Origin: Mauremys mutica | Taxonomy: Eukaryota > Chordata > Testudines > Geoemydidae | Length of the DNA stretch: 64,000 nt | Assembly: GCF_020497125.1 (NCBI RefSeq) | Contig: NC_059076.1 | Location: 9,229,951 to 9,293,950, forward strand | Direction of reading: 5' to 3' | Part shown: one piece after another, positions 10,207 through 21,523 of the stretch | Layout of the letters: every line of letters begins with the position of its first letter | Numbering within the stretch: position 1 is the stretch's first letter | Position numbers and translations under genes: made by a program | Notes under the pieces: generated by a model | The model's database searches: none | Told to the model about the DNA's origin: nothing | The model's input: only the letters and a program-made list of their open reading frames with translations

Positions 10207-10814
10207 GGGAACTAGGAGAGCTCAGTAATATTGAAAAATGAGGCCCTTAACAATACAGATATCTCTCAAGGTAGCAGTGGTGTGGCTGAAGTAGTCTAAA
10301 CACATCTGAAAATCCTAGCTACTGCCAGCACTATCTCTAACAATGAGCAAAAGCAATAGATCTGAAGATGCACCCAAACATGAAAGGGATTGAACTCCAG
10401 CTCACAAAACAGTCACAAAGTCCTGTCATTATAGGAAGGCTGAAAAGCAGAGATAGAAACAGTATTATAAGCAACATATTTGTGAAGGGGAATTGTGTAC
10501 GCCTGAATCCATCCACCCTCCTAATGACTGAAATGTATGTCATTGATCCAAACTCAACTATCCTTCTACTTAACAAGTTGTGATGTGATGGATTTATTTG
10601 GTCCATGACTGGGGCTACTGGGTGTTATGATGATACAAATAACAATTATGAATGGTTTCCAAAATAATAACACATCAATAAGGGTGAGACTTTCAAAAAT
10701 GTCTTAAGGGAGTTGGACACATGTAGCCCCATGACTTTGTCCTAGCGCAATGGGGTCCTGGTCCATGTGTCGGTCCCTTGGATGATACTGCAATAGAAAG
10801 GGTAACAAGAAAAC
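10207..10814. other. No gene; amniote SINE-tail scraps
   Basis: Pieces such as TTTGGTCCATGACTGGGGCT (about 10598-10640) and GCAATGGGGTCCTGGTCCATG (about 10746-10800) recur at 45586-45660 and 55231-55290. They look like the 3' part of an old amniote SINE. No coding region. Confidence 0.4.
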
Positions 10815-12604
10815 ATAACACAAATACATTGGAAGCAAGAGGAAGACCAAGGACAGGGTAGGCCCATTACTCAAGGGGAGGCGGGGGAGGATAACAGAAA
10901 ATGTGGAAATGGCAGAGGTACCTAATGACTTCTTTGGTTTTCACCAAGAAGTTTGGTGGTGATTGGACGTCTAACATAGTGAATGCCAGTGAAAATGAGG
11001 TAGGATCAGAGGCTAAAATAGGGAAAGAACAAGTTAAACATTACTTAGACAAGTTAGATGTCTTCAAGTCATCAGGGCCTGATGAAATACATCCTAGAAT
11101 ACTCAAGGAGCTGACTGAGGAGATATCTGAGCCATTAGCGATTATCTTTGAAAGTCATGAAAGACAGGAAAGATTCCAGAAGACTGGAAAACAGCAAAGA
11201 TATTGCCAACCTATAAAAAGAGAAATAAGGACAACCTGGGGAATTACAGACCAGTCAGCTTAACTTCTGTACCCAGAAAGATAATGGAGCAAATAACTAA
11301 GCAATCAATTTGCAAACACCTAGAAGATACTAAGGTGATAAATAACAGCATGGGTTTGTCAAGAACAAATAATGTCAAACCAACCTGATAACTTTCTTTG
11401 ACAGGATAACAAGCCTTGAGGATAGGGGGTAAGCGGTAGACGTGATATATCTTGACTTTAGTAAGGCTTTTGATACTGTCTCACATGACTTTCTCATAAA
11501 CAAACTAGGGAAATGCCACCTAGCCTCTGATCCTACCTCATTTTCACTGGCATACACTACGTTAGACGTCCAATCACCACCAACCTTCTTGGTGAAAACC
11601 AAAACAAATAAGTAATTAAGCACCTCTGCCATTTCCACTATAAGGTGGGTGGATAACTGGTTGGAAAACTATTCCCAGAGAGTAATCATCAATAGTTTAC
11701 AGTCATGCCAGAAGGGCATAACAACTGGGCTCGTGCAGGGATCAGTTCTGTGTCCAGTTCTGTTCAATATCTTCATCAATGATTTAGATAATGGCATAAA
11801 GAATACACTTATACAGCTTCTGAGTGATACCAAGCTGAGAGGGGTTGCAAGTGCTTTGGAGGATAGGATTAAAATTCAAAATGATCTGGACAAACTGGAG
11901 AAATGGTCTGAAGTAAATAGGATGAAATTCAATAATGACAAATGAAAAGTACTTTACTTAGGAAGGAACAATCAGTTGCACACATACAAAATGGGAAATG
12001 ACTGCCTAGGAAGGAGTACTGCGGAAAAAGATCTGGGGGTCATAGTGGATCACAAACTAAGTATGAGTCAAATGTGTAACGCTGTTGCATCCCAGAATGA
12101 TGTTCACCGTTTTTTTTTTTTTTGCATTAAGAGGAGTGTTGTAAACAAAACACGAGAAGTAATTCTTCCACTCTACTCTGCACTGATTAGGCCTCAGTTG
12201 GAGTATTGTATCCAGTTCTGGGCACCGCATTTCAGGAAAGATGTGGACAAATTGGAGAAAGTCCAGAGAAGAGCAACAAAAATGATTAAAGGTCTAGAAA
12301 CATGAATTATGAGGGAAGATTGAAACAATTGGGTTTGTTTAGTTTGGAAAAGAGAAGACTGAGGAGGGACACAATAACAGTTTTCAAGTACATAAAAGGT
12401 TGTTACAAGGGGAGGGAGAAAAATTGTTGTTAAACTCTGAGGCTAGGACAAGAAGCAATGGGCTTAAATTGTAGCAAGGGACATTAGGAAAAACTTCTTA
12501 ACTGTCAGAATGGTTAAACACTGGCATAAATTCCCTAGGGAGGTGGTGGAATCTCCATCATTGGAGATTTTTAAGAGCAGGTTAGACAAACACCTGTCAG
12601 GGAT
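10815..12604 (+). mobile_element. CR1 LINE (plus), outer layer, 5' part of the split copy
   Basis: The plus-strand frames follow CR1 ORF2. At 10901-11263: [22 protein letters not shown]. At 11203-11388: [20 protein letters not shown]. At 11649-11945: the RT part with [20 protein letters not shown]. At 11976-12305: [36 protein letters not shown]. The catalytic FADD block reads LLSDTK near 11820, so the RT is dead. An inverted 115-base stretch at 11523-11637 replaces normal CR1 sequence. The copy stops at 12604 in ...GTCAGGGAT and resumes at 19308 in GGGATGGATAATACTTAG, the expected continuation of the 3' UTR. Confidence 0.88.
11523..11637. repeat. Inverted copy of the CR1 block at 10903-11013
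   Basis: The block reads, reverse-complemented, GTGGAAATGGCAGAGGT, then TTTTCACCAAGAAG, then GGTGGTGATTGGACGTCTAA, then GAAAATGAGGTAGGATCAG. The same order lies at 10903-11013 in direct orientation. Identity is roughly nine in ten, and the inverted block keeps a few bases that the direct one lost. It sits where normal CR1 would run from AACAAACTAGGGAAATG to ATAAGGTGGGTGG, replacing a short piece of RT sequence. Confidence 0.8.
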
Positions 12605-13148
12605 TGTCAAGGCTATTTCTCCACTCTGGCACTTTGAGCACAGAAGGTGGGGCCCGCAAGGATTCTGAAAATTAATACTGGCCACTCCAGGCTTGTATTA
12701 AACTCCCAAGGTTACAGCTTTCCTCTAACCTTGGCTTGGTAAACGCTGCCACCCCACAAATTCAAAAGAAACCCTTGGACCCAGGAAGGAGCACTTGGGA
12801 ATTCCTCCCTGTGGGGTACCCTCAAGTCCTTTCACCACCCTCCACCCCCCCATTCCTCAGGGAAGAGCTGAGAAACAAAACAAAGGAAATTAGTTGTTAC
12901 TACCAGCTAATCAAACAACATGCACAAACCTCTTAGGACACCAAAGATCCAGTCCTGTTCTTAAAGGTAAATTTTATTAAAAACAAAAAGGAAGAAAATA
13001 CATCTGGAACTTAGGCTTTTGCTAGATTTTAAAAGAGCAATTCCAAACATTAAGCACCCAAAATAGCTTTCTTGGGGGTTCAGCTTAAAGGTTACAAGCA
13101 AACAAAAGTATCTGGGGTTAACATAGAGGAGATCCACAAGCCAAAATA
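12605..13148 (-). mobile_element. Solo LTR (Gypsy-like), first half, split by CR1
   Basis: The half begins TGTCAAGGCTATTTCTCC right after GGGAT (12600-12604). It follows the same plan as the LTR at 16730: a CCCACTTGG/CCACTCTGG start, then the AAAGGTAAATTTTATTAAAA block, which on the minus strand contains a poly(A) signal AATAAA. The second half is at about 19012-19307, ending TTATCACA before GGGAT (19308-19312). The 5-bp duplication and TG...CA ends fix it as one LTR of about 840 bases, interrupted by the CR1 from about 13149. Confidence 0.85.
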
Positions 13149-13348
13149 AACATAAGAGCATAAGAACGGCCGTACCAGGTCAGACCAAAGGTCCATCTAG
13201 CCCAGTATCTGTCTACCGACAGTGGCCAATGCCAGGTGCTCCAGAGGGAGTGAACCTAACAGGCAATGATCAAGTGATCTCTCTCCTGCCATCCATTTCC
13301 ATCCTCTGACGAACAGAGACTAGGGACACCATTCCTTACCCATCCTGG

Positions 13349-13936
13349 CTAATAGTCATTTATGGATTTAACCTCCATGAATTTATCCAGTTCTCTTTTA
13401 AATGCTGTTATAGTCCTAGCCTTCACAACCTCCTCAGGTAAGGTGTTCCACAAGTTGACTGTGCGCTGCGTGAAGAAGAACTTCCTTTTATTTGTTTTAA
13501 ACCTGCTGCCTATTAATTTCATTTGGTGACCCCTAGTTCTTGTATTATGGGAATAAGTAAATAACATTTCCTTATCCACTTTCTCAACATCACTCATGAT
13601 TTTATATACCTCTATCATATCCCCCCTTAGTTTCCTCTTTTCCAGGCTGAAGAGTCGTAGCCTCTTTAATCTCTCCTCATATGGGACCCGTTCCAAACCC
13701 CTAATCATTTTAGTTGCCCTTCTCTGAACCTTTTCTAGTGCCAGTATATCTTTTTTGAGGGGAGGAGACCACATCTGTACACAGTATTCGAGATGTGGGC
13801 GTACCATGGATTTATATAAGGGCAATAATATATTCTCTGTCTTATTCTCTATCCCCTTTTTAATGATTCCTAACATCCTGTTTGCTTTTTTGACCGCCTC
13901 TGCACACTGCGTGGACATCTTCAGAGACCTATCCAC
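13349..13936 (-). pseudogene. CR1 ORF2 C-terminal part
   Basis: This 195-codon open frame is the end of the CR1 RT protein. It has the block [21 protein letters not shown] at residues 45-65, then [27 protein letters not shown], and a basic tail ending at [11 protein letters not shown]. It lacks the catalytic domain, which lies upstream beyond the frame break and insertions. The stretch is unbroken, so the copy is not very old. On its own it has no known activity. Confidence 0.85.
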
Positions 13937-14837
13937 GATGACTCCAAGATCTTTTTACTGACTTGTTGTAGCTAAATTAGCCCCTATCATATTGTATGTA
14001 TAGTTGGGGTTATTTTTTCCAGTGTGCATTACTTTACATTTATCCACATTAAATTTCATTTGCCATTTTGTTGCCCAATCACTTAGTTTTGTGAGCTCTT
14101 TTTGAAGTTCTTCACAATCTGCTTTGGTCTTAACTATCTTGAGCAGTTTAGTATCATCTGCAAACTTTGCCATCTCACTGTTTACCCAGGGCCGCCCAGA
14201 GGATTCAGGGGGCCTGGGGCAAAGCAATTTCGGGGGCCCCTTCCATAAAAAAAAATTACAATACTATATTCTCATGGGGGGCCCTGTGGGGCCCGGCACA
14301 AATTGCCCCACTTGCTCCCCCCCTGCATGGGCGGCCCTGGGAAAAATAAACCACCTGCATCTTGGCACAAATCTAGTTTTGAGAAAACTTCTTTACAAGG
14401 TATCACTGGTTCTCAGCATCAGCTAGTGCTAAAAGGCACTAAAGCTCATTAAAAGGGTTGGACAAATATGTACCGTCAAAACCATTTCTGGATTGAAAAC
14501 TAGAGGTTTTCAAAAAGCAGAAAAAATCACGGACAATGTCTGCTTTCCTTCAAAATTTGTTGTGTTTTTTTTAATTGAAAAGCTGAAATTAGTCTGCCAT
14601 AACCTGAATATGGTTTGGGGTTTCAGAAGTGTGTGACCAAATATCTGCTGCTTGCTGTGTTTGATTGTTTAAAGAAACAATACAAAAATTCTGCTAAAAA
14701 AAAATCCAAAACTTTTTGACCCACCTAAGCTTGTGACCAAATGCCTGAGTCCATCCAGTCAGAGATTTTTCCAGGTTTCTGATACTGTGCTGGCTTCCTT
14801 GACTCATATCTGTCTCCATAACTTTGGGTTCATTTAG

Positions 14838-15085
14838 GTTAGAACATAAGAACGGCCGTACTGGGTCAAACCAAAGGTCCATCCAGCCCAGTATCCTGTC
14901 TACCAACAATGGCCAATGCCAAGTGCCCCAGAGGGAGTGAACCTAACAGGTAATGATCAAGTGATCTCTCTCTCCTGCCATCCATCTCCACCCTCAGACA
15001 AACAGAGGCTAGGGACACCATTCCTTACCCATCTTGGCTAATAGTCATTAATGAACTTAACCTCCATGCATTTATCTGTTTCCTA
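14838..15085 (-). mobile_element. CR1 3' end fragment
   Basis: AGAACATAAGAACGGCCGTA opens the fragment. It runs through CCAAAGGTCCATCCAGCCCA and GGGACACCATTCCTTACCCA to CCTCCATGCATTTATCTG, parallel to 13155-13390 of the enclosing CR1. It is a separate 5'-truncated copy within the hAT-ended unit. Confidence 0.85.
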
Positions 15086-15284
15086 GAGACTGGCTCCATA
15101 GGGTCCCTCGCAAACTGGAGGCGGTTACTGTGGGTTTGTCTTTAGTATTATCTTATGTACATACTCCACGAACTGAGCATTTGAGCTTGTTCCAAATCTG
15201 GGATGAGCCTATGTTGTGAAAACTGAAATGCTCAAAATAGCACATGCATGTGAATGGACTTAGGGTGTTAAAATTAAATTAACC

Positions 15285-15500
15285 CAGGGGTTTTCAAACT
15301 GGGGGTCAGGACTCCTCAGGGGGGTCACAAGGTTATTACGGGGGCTGTGAGCTGTCAGCCTCCACCTCAAACCCTGCTTTGCCACCAGCATTTATAATAG
15401 TGTTAATTATACAAAAAAGTGTTTTTAATTTATAGGGGGGGTCACACTCACAGGTTTGCTATGTGAAAGGGTCACCAGTACAAAAGTTTGAGAACCACTG
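15285..15500. mobile_element. hAT MITE, 216 bp, with 8-bp TSD
   Basis: AATTAACC occurs on both sides (15277-15284 and 15501-15508). The termini are CAGGGGTTTTCAAACTGGGG and AAAAGTTTGAGAACCACTG. The interior is CAAGGTTATTACGGGGGCTG-type sequence without an ORF. It is a clean, easily bounded hAT MITE. Confidence 0.9.
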
Positions 15501-16729
15501 AATTAACCCCTCTGGAGCCTCAGGAAATGTAGGGGGGGATCTCCCTTGGTAGGGTTGGGAAGGAGGTAGGTGGTGTAGGATATTGCTCTTCTCATGTGAT
15601 CCCGCCCCCAGTGACTAATTTTAAATGAAGCTACCCTCCCCTGACATGAATCCCACTATGGCACTGAAATTAAATATAGACTATAATTTGGCATTTGAGA
15701 AGTGGAAGGGATGGGAGCCCTAATGGAAAAGCTAACAGCTTGGCTCTCCTGCAAGCCTCAAACTGCTGAATGAGCTTTAGGGTAGGGAAGGCTGTGCCTC
15801 CCAAACAGCCTGGCCGTGCCTCCCAAACAGCCTGGCCCTGCCCCTATCTGACCCCCACCGACTTCCTGCCCCCCGACTGCCCGCCCCCCTCAGAATCCCC
15901 AACCCATCCTGCTCCTTGCCCCCTCACCGTCCCCCAGAGACCATCCACTACCACCCCAGGACCCCACCCCTGCTCCCTGTCCCCTGACTGCCCCAACCCC
16001 TATCGCCCCCTCGCTGAGTCCTGACAGACCCCTGGAACGCCCACGATCCAACCCTCCCGTTCCCTGTCCCCTGATCGCCCCCCCAACCTCTGCCCCCTCC
16101 CTGTCCCTGGGCTCCCTGCCCCTTAGCCAACCCCCCAGCCCTGGCCTCTTACCCCTGGCTTCCCCCTCACCCGAAGCCTCAGCGTATCCAGGAGCTTCGC
16201 TCAACAGAAGCAGCGTGGCTCTGGCGGGGCCTGAGCTCTGCCCCGCTCAGAGCCGCGTGGTGAGGGGGCGGAGCTGGGAGCTCCATGCTGAGCTCAGCTC
16301 CCTTCGCTCGGCCTGGAGCTCGCAGCCCCGGCCCCTCACCACGCGGCTCAGAGCGGGGTGCGGCTCAGGCACTGCAGCTGTCCGGGATGCTGCTGGATGG
16401 GCTGAGGCTCCGGGAGAGGGGAGAGGAGGAGACGGGGCTGGGGAGGGAGCCTCAGCCATGTTCGTGGGGGCCCCTGAAGAGCCCGGGGCCTGGGGCAAAT
16501 TGCCCCACTTGCCCCCCCCCGGGCGGCCCTGTGTTTACCCCTTTCTCCAGATCATTTATGAATAAATTGAATAGGATTGGTCCTAGGACTGACCCTTGGG
16601 GAACACCACTAGTTACCCCTCTCCATTCTGAGAATTTACCATTTATTCCTACCCTTTTTCCCTCTCTTTTAACCAGCTCTCAATCCATGAAAGGACCTTC
16701 CCTTTGACAGCTTAATTTACGTAACAGCC

Positions 16730-17536
16730 TGTCATAGGTTTATTCCCCACTTGGAACTTTAGCGTCCACAAGATGGGGACCTGCATGGGCTCCTCTAAAC
16801 TTAAATTCTAGTTTAGATCTGGTAATGCTGCCACCAGCTAGAAATTCCAGTGTCTAGCACACTCCCTGTTCCCCCCAAAACTTTCCCGGGGGAACACCGA
16901 TCCAACCTCCTTGGATCTTAACCCAAAGGGAAATAGCCCATTCCCCCACCTCCCTCTCCCTTAGCCGTCGGGAGAGATCACCTTGATTCAAACTCCTTGA
17001 ATCAAAACAAAGAGGGATTCACCTTCCCACCTCCTCTTACCCTGAGGTTCCAAACAAGGGAAGAAATCAATCAGGTTCTTAAAAGGAAAGATTTTATTAA
17101 AAGAAAGAAAGTAAGTAACACTATCTCTGTAACACCAGGATGAAAAAATTACAGGGTCTAGCTTATAAACCTAGAGGGACTCCCCCGTCCCTTTCTCAGA
17201 ATAATCAAAAGTAACAGCAAACAGAAATAAAGATATTTCTCCAAATACAGAAATTAATCAAAAGACTAATTCGCCTTTCTACTAATACTCACTATACTGC
17301 ATGAAGAGAATATTTCAGGAAGCTTGGAGAGCCTGGATATACGTCTGGCCCCTCTTAGATCCAAAGAGAGAACAGCCCCCAAATCAAAGAACACAAACAA
17401 AGACTTCCCTCCACAGAGATTTGAAATTATCTTGTCCTTTGATTGGTCCTCTGGTCAGGTGTCCGTCAGGTTTACTGAGCTTGTTAACCCTTTACAGGTA
17501 AAAGAGACCTTAACCCTTAACTATCTGTTTATGACA
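16730..17536 (-). mobile_element. Gypsy-type solo LTR, 807 bp, with 5-bp TSD
   Basis: The LTR starts TGTCATAGGTTTATTCCCC and ends CTGTTTATGACA, so it has TG...CA ends. CAGCC flanks it at 16725-16729 and 17537-17541. Outside it, CR1 reads straight from TTTACGTAACAGCC to CAGCCTTTGGTGAGGG, showing insertion into an existing CR1. On the minus strand the block near 17110-17080 gives AATAAAATCTTT, a poly(A) signal. There is no internal region, so it is a recombination-derived solo LTR. Its relative is the partial LTR at 1-77. Confidence 0.9.
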
Positions 17537-19011
17537 CAGCCTTTGGTGAGGGACCTTGTCAAAGGCTTTCTGGAAATCTAAGTACACTATGTCCACTGGA
17601 TCCCCCTTGTCCACATGTTTGTTGACCCTTTCAAAGAACTCTAATAGATTAGTAAGACACGATTTCCCTTTACAGAAACCATGTTGACTATTGCTCAACA
17701 GTTTATGTTTTTCTATGTGTCTGACAATTTGTTTCAACTAATTTTCCCTGGTACTGACGTTAGACTTACCGGTCTGTAATTGCCGGGATCACCTCTAGAG
17801 CCCTTTTTAAATATTGGCGTTACATTAGCTAACTTCCAGTCATTGGGTACCGAAGCTGATTTAAAGGACAGGTTACAAATCGTAGTTAATCGTTCCGCAA
17901 CTTCACATTTGAGTTCTTTCAGAACTCTTGGGTGAATGCCGTCTGGTCCCGGTGACTTGTTAATGTTGAGTTTATCAATTAATTCCAAAACCTCCTCTAG
18001 TGACACTTCAATCTGTGACAGTTCCTCAGATTTGTCACCTACAAAAGCCAGCTCAGGTTTGGGAATCTCCCTAACATCCTCAGCCATGAAGACTGAAGCA
18101 AAGAATCCATTTAGTTTCTCCGCAATGACTTTATCGTCTTTAAGGGCTCCTTTTGTATTTCGATCGTCAAGGGGCCCCACTGGTTGTTTAGCAGGCTTCC
18201 TGCTTCTGATGTACTTAAAAACATTTTGTTATTACCTTTGGAGTTTTTGGCTAGCCGTTCTTCAAACTCCTCTTTGGCTTTTCTTATTACACTCTTGCAC
18301 TTAATTTGGCAGTGTTTATGCTCCTTTCTATTTGCCTCACTAGGATTTGACTTCCACTTTTTAAAGGAAGTCTTTTTATCTCTCACTGTTTCTTTTACAT
18401 GGTTGTTAAGCCACGGTGGCTCTTTTTCAGTTCTTTTACTGTGTTTCTTAATTTGGGGAATACATTGAAGTTGGGCCTCTATTATGGTGTCTTTAAAAAG
18501 CGCCCATGCAGCTTGCAGGGATTTCACTTTAGTCACTGTATCTTTTAACTTCTGTTTAACTAATCCTCTCATTTTTGCATAGTTCCCCCTTTTGAAATTA
18601 AATGCCACAGTGTTGGGCCGTTGAGATGTTCTTCCCACCACAGGGATGTTGAATGCTATTGTATTATGGTCACTATTTCCAAGCGGTCCTGCTATAGTTA
18701 CCTCTTGGACCAGCTCCTGCGCTCCACTCAGGATTAAATCTAGAGTTGCCTCTCCCCTTGTGGGTTCCCGTACCAGCTGCTCCATGAAGCAGTCATTTAA
18801 AGTATCAAGAAATTTTATCTCTGCATTTCATCCTGAAGTGAAATGTTTCCAGTCAATATGGGGATAATTGAAATCCCACACTATTATTAGGTTCTTAATT
18901 TTGATAGCCTCTCTAATTTCCCTTAGCATTTCATCATTACTATTAGATGCAATCAGGTTTATTTCTTTATCTAAATATTCCCTGTCCCAATGAATCCCTC
19001 TAGCTATGGAA

Positions 19012-19307
19012 GATGATTTTTCATACCTGGTTCAAACTTTACACAGCATTCATGCTGCCCTCTGTTCCCTTCTTTCCCGGAGAACCACAATAGACACAAG
19101 GAAAGCTTATTTTCCAATTTTAAAATGTTCTAGCCTTCCCATTGGCTCTTTTGGTCAGGTGCCCACTCCCTTTTCTTTATCTGGGGGACTTTTTAACCCT
19201 TTACAGGTAAAGCAAGCAGAGAACAGCCACCAAGAGGGATTTTACAGCTAACTGGCCATCTGGGTGTCCATAAAAGGGAGCTACCCCTGCCCCCTTCATT
19301 TATCACA
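19012..19307 (-). mobile_element. Solo LTR (Gypsy-like), second half
   Basis: It carries CCCATTGGCTCTTTTGGTCAG and TTTTTAACCCTTTACAGGTAAAG, blocks also present near the end of the LTR at 16730-17536. It ends TTCATTTATCACA, followed by the 5-bp duplication GGGAT. It pairs with the first half at 12605-13148. The left boundary, where the CR1 ends, is placed to within some tens of bases. Confidence 0.8.
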
Positions 19308-19400
19308 GGGATGGATAATACTTAGTCCTGCCTTGAGTGCAGGGGACTGGACTAGATGACCTCTCAAGGTCCCTTCCAGTCCTATGATATATAAATACAT
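19308..19400 (+). mobile_element. 3' end of the outer CR1 (plus)
   Basis: GGGATGGATAATACTTAGTCC, GGACTGGACTAGATGACCTC and CTTCCAGTCCTATGAT are the expected 3' UTR of the CR1 family that stops at 12604. It is separated from its body by 6.7 kb of nested insertions. Confidence 0.85.
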
Positions 19401-19648
19401 AATAATAATGAGAAACCCACATCATGGACACAGTTCTCCTCTGTTCTATGTACCTCATCTTTGATGTCTCTGATCTTGCTCCCATACATGCCCAGCCATG
19501 GCAGGAACGACCAGATCCTTGATTTGTAATTCATATTAATGGGGCAATGATGATCATTAGGAATAAAATGTTCCTTAATTTTAATTAGCCCATGTTCTTG
19601 CAGTCTTTACAGTTTGGCCTGTACAAGGATTGTTCACCTGGGCTCTGA

Positions 19649-19944
19649 GGCCTGGTCTACACTAGGGTGGGGGGGTCGAACTAAGGTACGCGACTTCAGC
19701 TACGCGAATAGCGTAGCTGAAGTCGAACTACCTTAGTTCGAACTTCTTACCTGTCCAGACGCCGCGGGATCGAAATCTGTGGCTCCCCCGTTGACTCCGC
19801 CACCGCCATTCGTGGTGGTGGAGTTCAAGAGTCGACGGGAGCGCGTTCGGAGTTCAAACTATCGCGTCTAGATTAGACGCGATAGTTCGAACTCCAAGAA
19901 GTCGAACGCTACCCGTCGACCCGGCCGTAAGTATGGACGTACCC
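19649..19944. mobile_element. PIF/Harbinger MITE, about 296 bp
   Basis: The ends GGCCTGGTCTACACTAGGG and GTATGGACGTACCC match the ends of the 33954-38803 element. The interior is a closer match to the MITE at 7158-7445: GACTTCAGCTACGCGAATAG with its palindrome partner, then CTATCGCGTCTAGATTAGAC. The flanks are TGA (left) and TAA (right), compatible with a mutated TAA duplication. Confidence 0.85.
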
Positions 19945-20940
19945 TAAGATGTTGTTCCTGTGAGCTGACCTTCACAGGCAGCAATCCGTGCTTGTGTGGA
20001 GCCCTGTTAGCTGTGTGAGAACCACCCAATTCTTGGTTTGTAATTCCCGAAGGTAATCCATCTTCCTGATGCAGCGTTCCTGTGGTGTCTTGAAATTGTA
20101 AGCTATCACTTTGGCACACAAAGTTTTGTTCCTTGTCTGGCTTCCAGCCTGTGGGGCTCTGAAGGGAAAAGTGAGATCTGGGCCTAATTTCAGTCAGTTC
20201 AGCAGCCAGTTGGCCTAGAGTGAGGTGAAGTAAATTGTGCTTCACTGATTTAGGGAGCAGCCTGCTTTCTCTTCTTCTGTTTTTGGGTTCTTGTGTGTTA
20301 TCATTCTGAATTCTTAGAAATAAAGGAGTAGTACATTGCAACCTTCCAGCAAGAGCATTTTTATGTTTTTGGCTAAAGTCTGTTTGTATGCCAGCCCGCT
20401 GTCACTGGCATTATACCAACAGTCCCCTTTTCTGCTTGTTTGTACTACACACAGATAGTGTTGCCATCCTCTAGTGCTCAGAAATTATGAGTTAGTCCCT
20501 CCCCAAAAGTCTTTAGGCTTAAAAAATCATAAGATTAAAAAAAAAGATTTTAGGTCTTTTTTTATTTACCATCAGTTTGAGCCTTTAGGGATCACATTTC
20601 AAGTTTTTCTCTGCAACCATGACAATCAATCATAAGCTTCCTTTGTTTAATGAGGTGAGATCCTCAATCACTTGACTCCAGAAGCTGATTCTTGAAGAAA
20701 CACACCAAATATTGCTGGATCTGCACTATCTTTGCAAGAGTTGACAACACCATATAGAGTATATTCCCTAAGTGTAGACTGGTTCAGACATGTAACTATG
20801 AATCTGGGTTCATAGGAACACCCCCAACAGAAAGGGATCCCTTCAAATTTCTGCAGATAGTTTTCTTTTAATTAGCGTGCAAGGTCAGTGGACTATATGA
20901 GATTGTCCAATGAGAGTGACATCATTTATTGCACTGCTCT
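19945..20940. other. No gene recognised
   Basis: A minus-strand open frame (19868-20341, 157 codons) begins inside the MITE and shows no domain I know. Nothing else is supported. AT-rich with short A-runs near 20520-20570. Confidence 0.4.
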
Positions 20941-21070
20941 TTCAGTTAAGTAACCTCATTTGTTATTGTTTTGTATTCTAGTAGCACTAAGAGGCTGTAA
21001 CTGAGAACAAAGCCCTATTGTGCCAGATGCCATACAAACACAGAGGCCCTGCCCCAAAGCACTTACACTT
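20941..21070 (+). repeat. Old amniote SINE tail
   Basis: TTGTATTCTAGTAGCACTAAG, CCCTATTGTGCCAGATGCC and CCCTGCCCCAAAGCACTTACA follow an order also seen, more weakly, at 22738-22832. I take it as the 3' part of an ancient MIR-like SINE. Confidence 0.55.
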
Positions 21071-21079
21071 AGTGATGGA

Positions 21080-21500
21080 GGTCTTATTTCAACTGAAACT
21101 TTTTTCAGCAAAGAGTACAGATTTGGTGACACCAAAACGTTTCATAAATTTGTGTCAATTCATCTGAATTGTTTCAGCTTGAGAAAGCTTTAAACAAATC
21201 AGAGAAAAATGAAAAGATTTTAAAATTGAATGTTTTGTGTTTTGATTTTTCTTATTTGAAATTACTTTTTCAAAATTTCCATTAATTTGATTAAAATCAA
21301 TCAAAAACCTGTAAAAAGGGTCAACATTGAAACCAATGGTCTTGTTTGACCAGAAATAGATTTTTTTTAACTTCTTGATTTGCTGAAAGTTGAGGGGGGG
21401 GGAATGTTATTGGTTCAACCTGAAACAATTTTTCTTCATTTTTTTTTCAAAATTGCCAATGAAATGAAAAATCCATTATTTGCCCATCAACACTTACCGT
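21080..21500. repeat. AAAATTTTC-type unclassified repeat
   Basis: The stretch has blocks such as TCAAAATTTCCATTAATTTG, AAAATCAATCAAAAACC and TTTTTTCAAAATTGCC, similar in style to 4130-4260, 9660-10000 and 52530-52690. No ends or duplication could be fixed. Confidence 0.45.
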
Positions 21501-21523
21501 TCAAATAGTCCAGACAGGAGGGG

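Larger units (their letters stand above)
14187..16531. mobile_element. hAT-ended unit, 2345 bp, with 8-bp TSD; possibly composite
   Basis: The octamer TGTTTACC is present at 14179-14186 and 16532-16539, exactly once in the uninterrupted CR1. The ends are CAGGGCCGCCCAGAGG and GGGCGGCCCTG, typical hAT termini. A complete second right end, AATTGCCCCACTTGCTCCCC to GGGCGGCCCTG, lies inside at 14300-14339. The first 153 bases (14187-14339) therefore look like a MITE by themselves, followed by about 2.1 kb ending in a further right end. The cargo holds a CR1 tail (14838-15085), another MITE (15285-15500) and a GC-rich block (15760-16531). No transposase is seen. Confidence 0.8.
13149..19011 (-). mobile_element. 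CR1 LINE (minus), inside the solo LTR; itself split twice
   Basis: CR1 parts run on the minus strand: about 19011-17542, 16729-16532 and 14186-13149, separated by a Gypsy solo LTR (16730-17536) and a hAT-ended unit (14187-16531). The 5' part encodes the end of the endonuclease and the linker (18785-18111: MEQLVREPTRGEATLDLILSG, then SDHNTIAFN). The middle encodes [22 protein letters not shown] (18180-17734) and the RT start. The last part encodes DDTKLLKIVKTKADCEELQKEL (14227-13955) and the C-terminus (13936-13349). The 3' end is marked by ACATAAGAGCATAAGAACGG near 13149-13172. The outer junction near 19011 is approximate. Confidence 0.85.

Noticed and set aside
15770..16707. GC-rich open frames of up to 140 codons, promoter-like CpG content
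   Set aside because: They are inside the hAT-ended unit and CR1. There is no domain, splice site or consistent frame.
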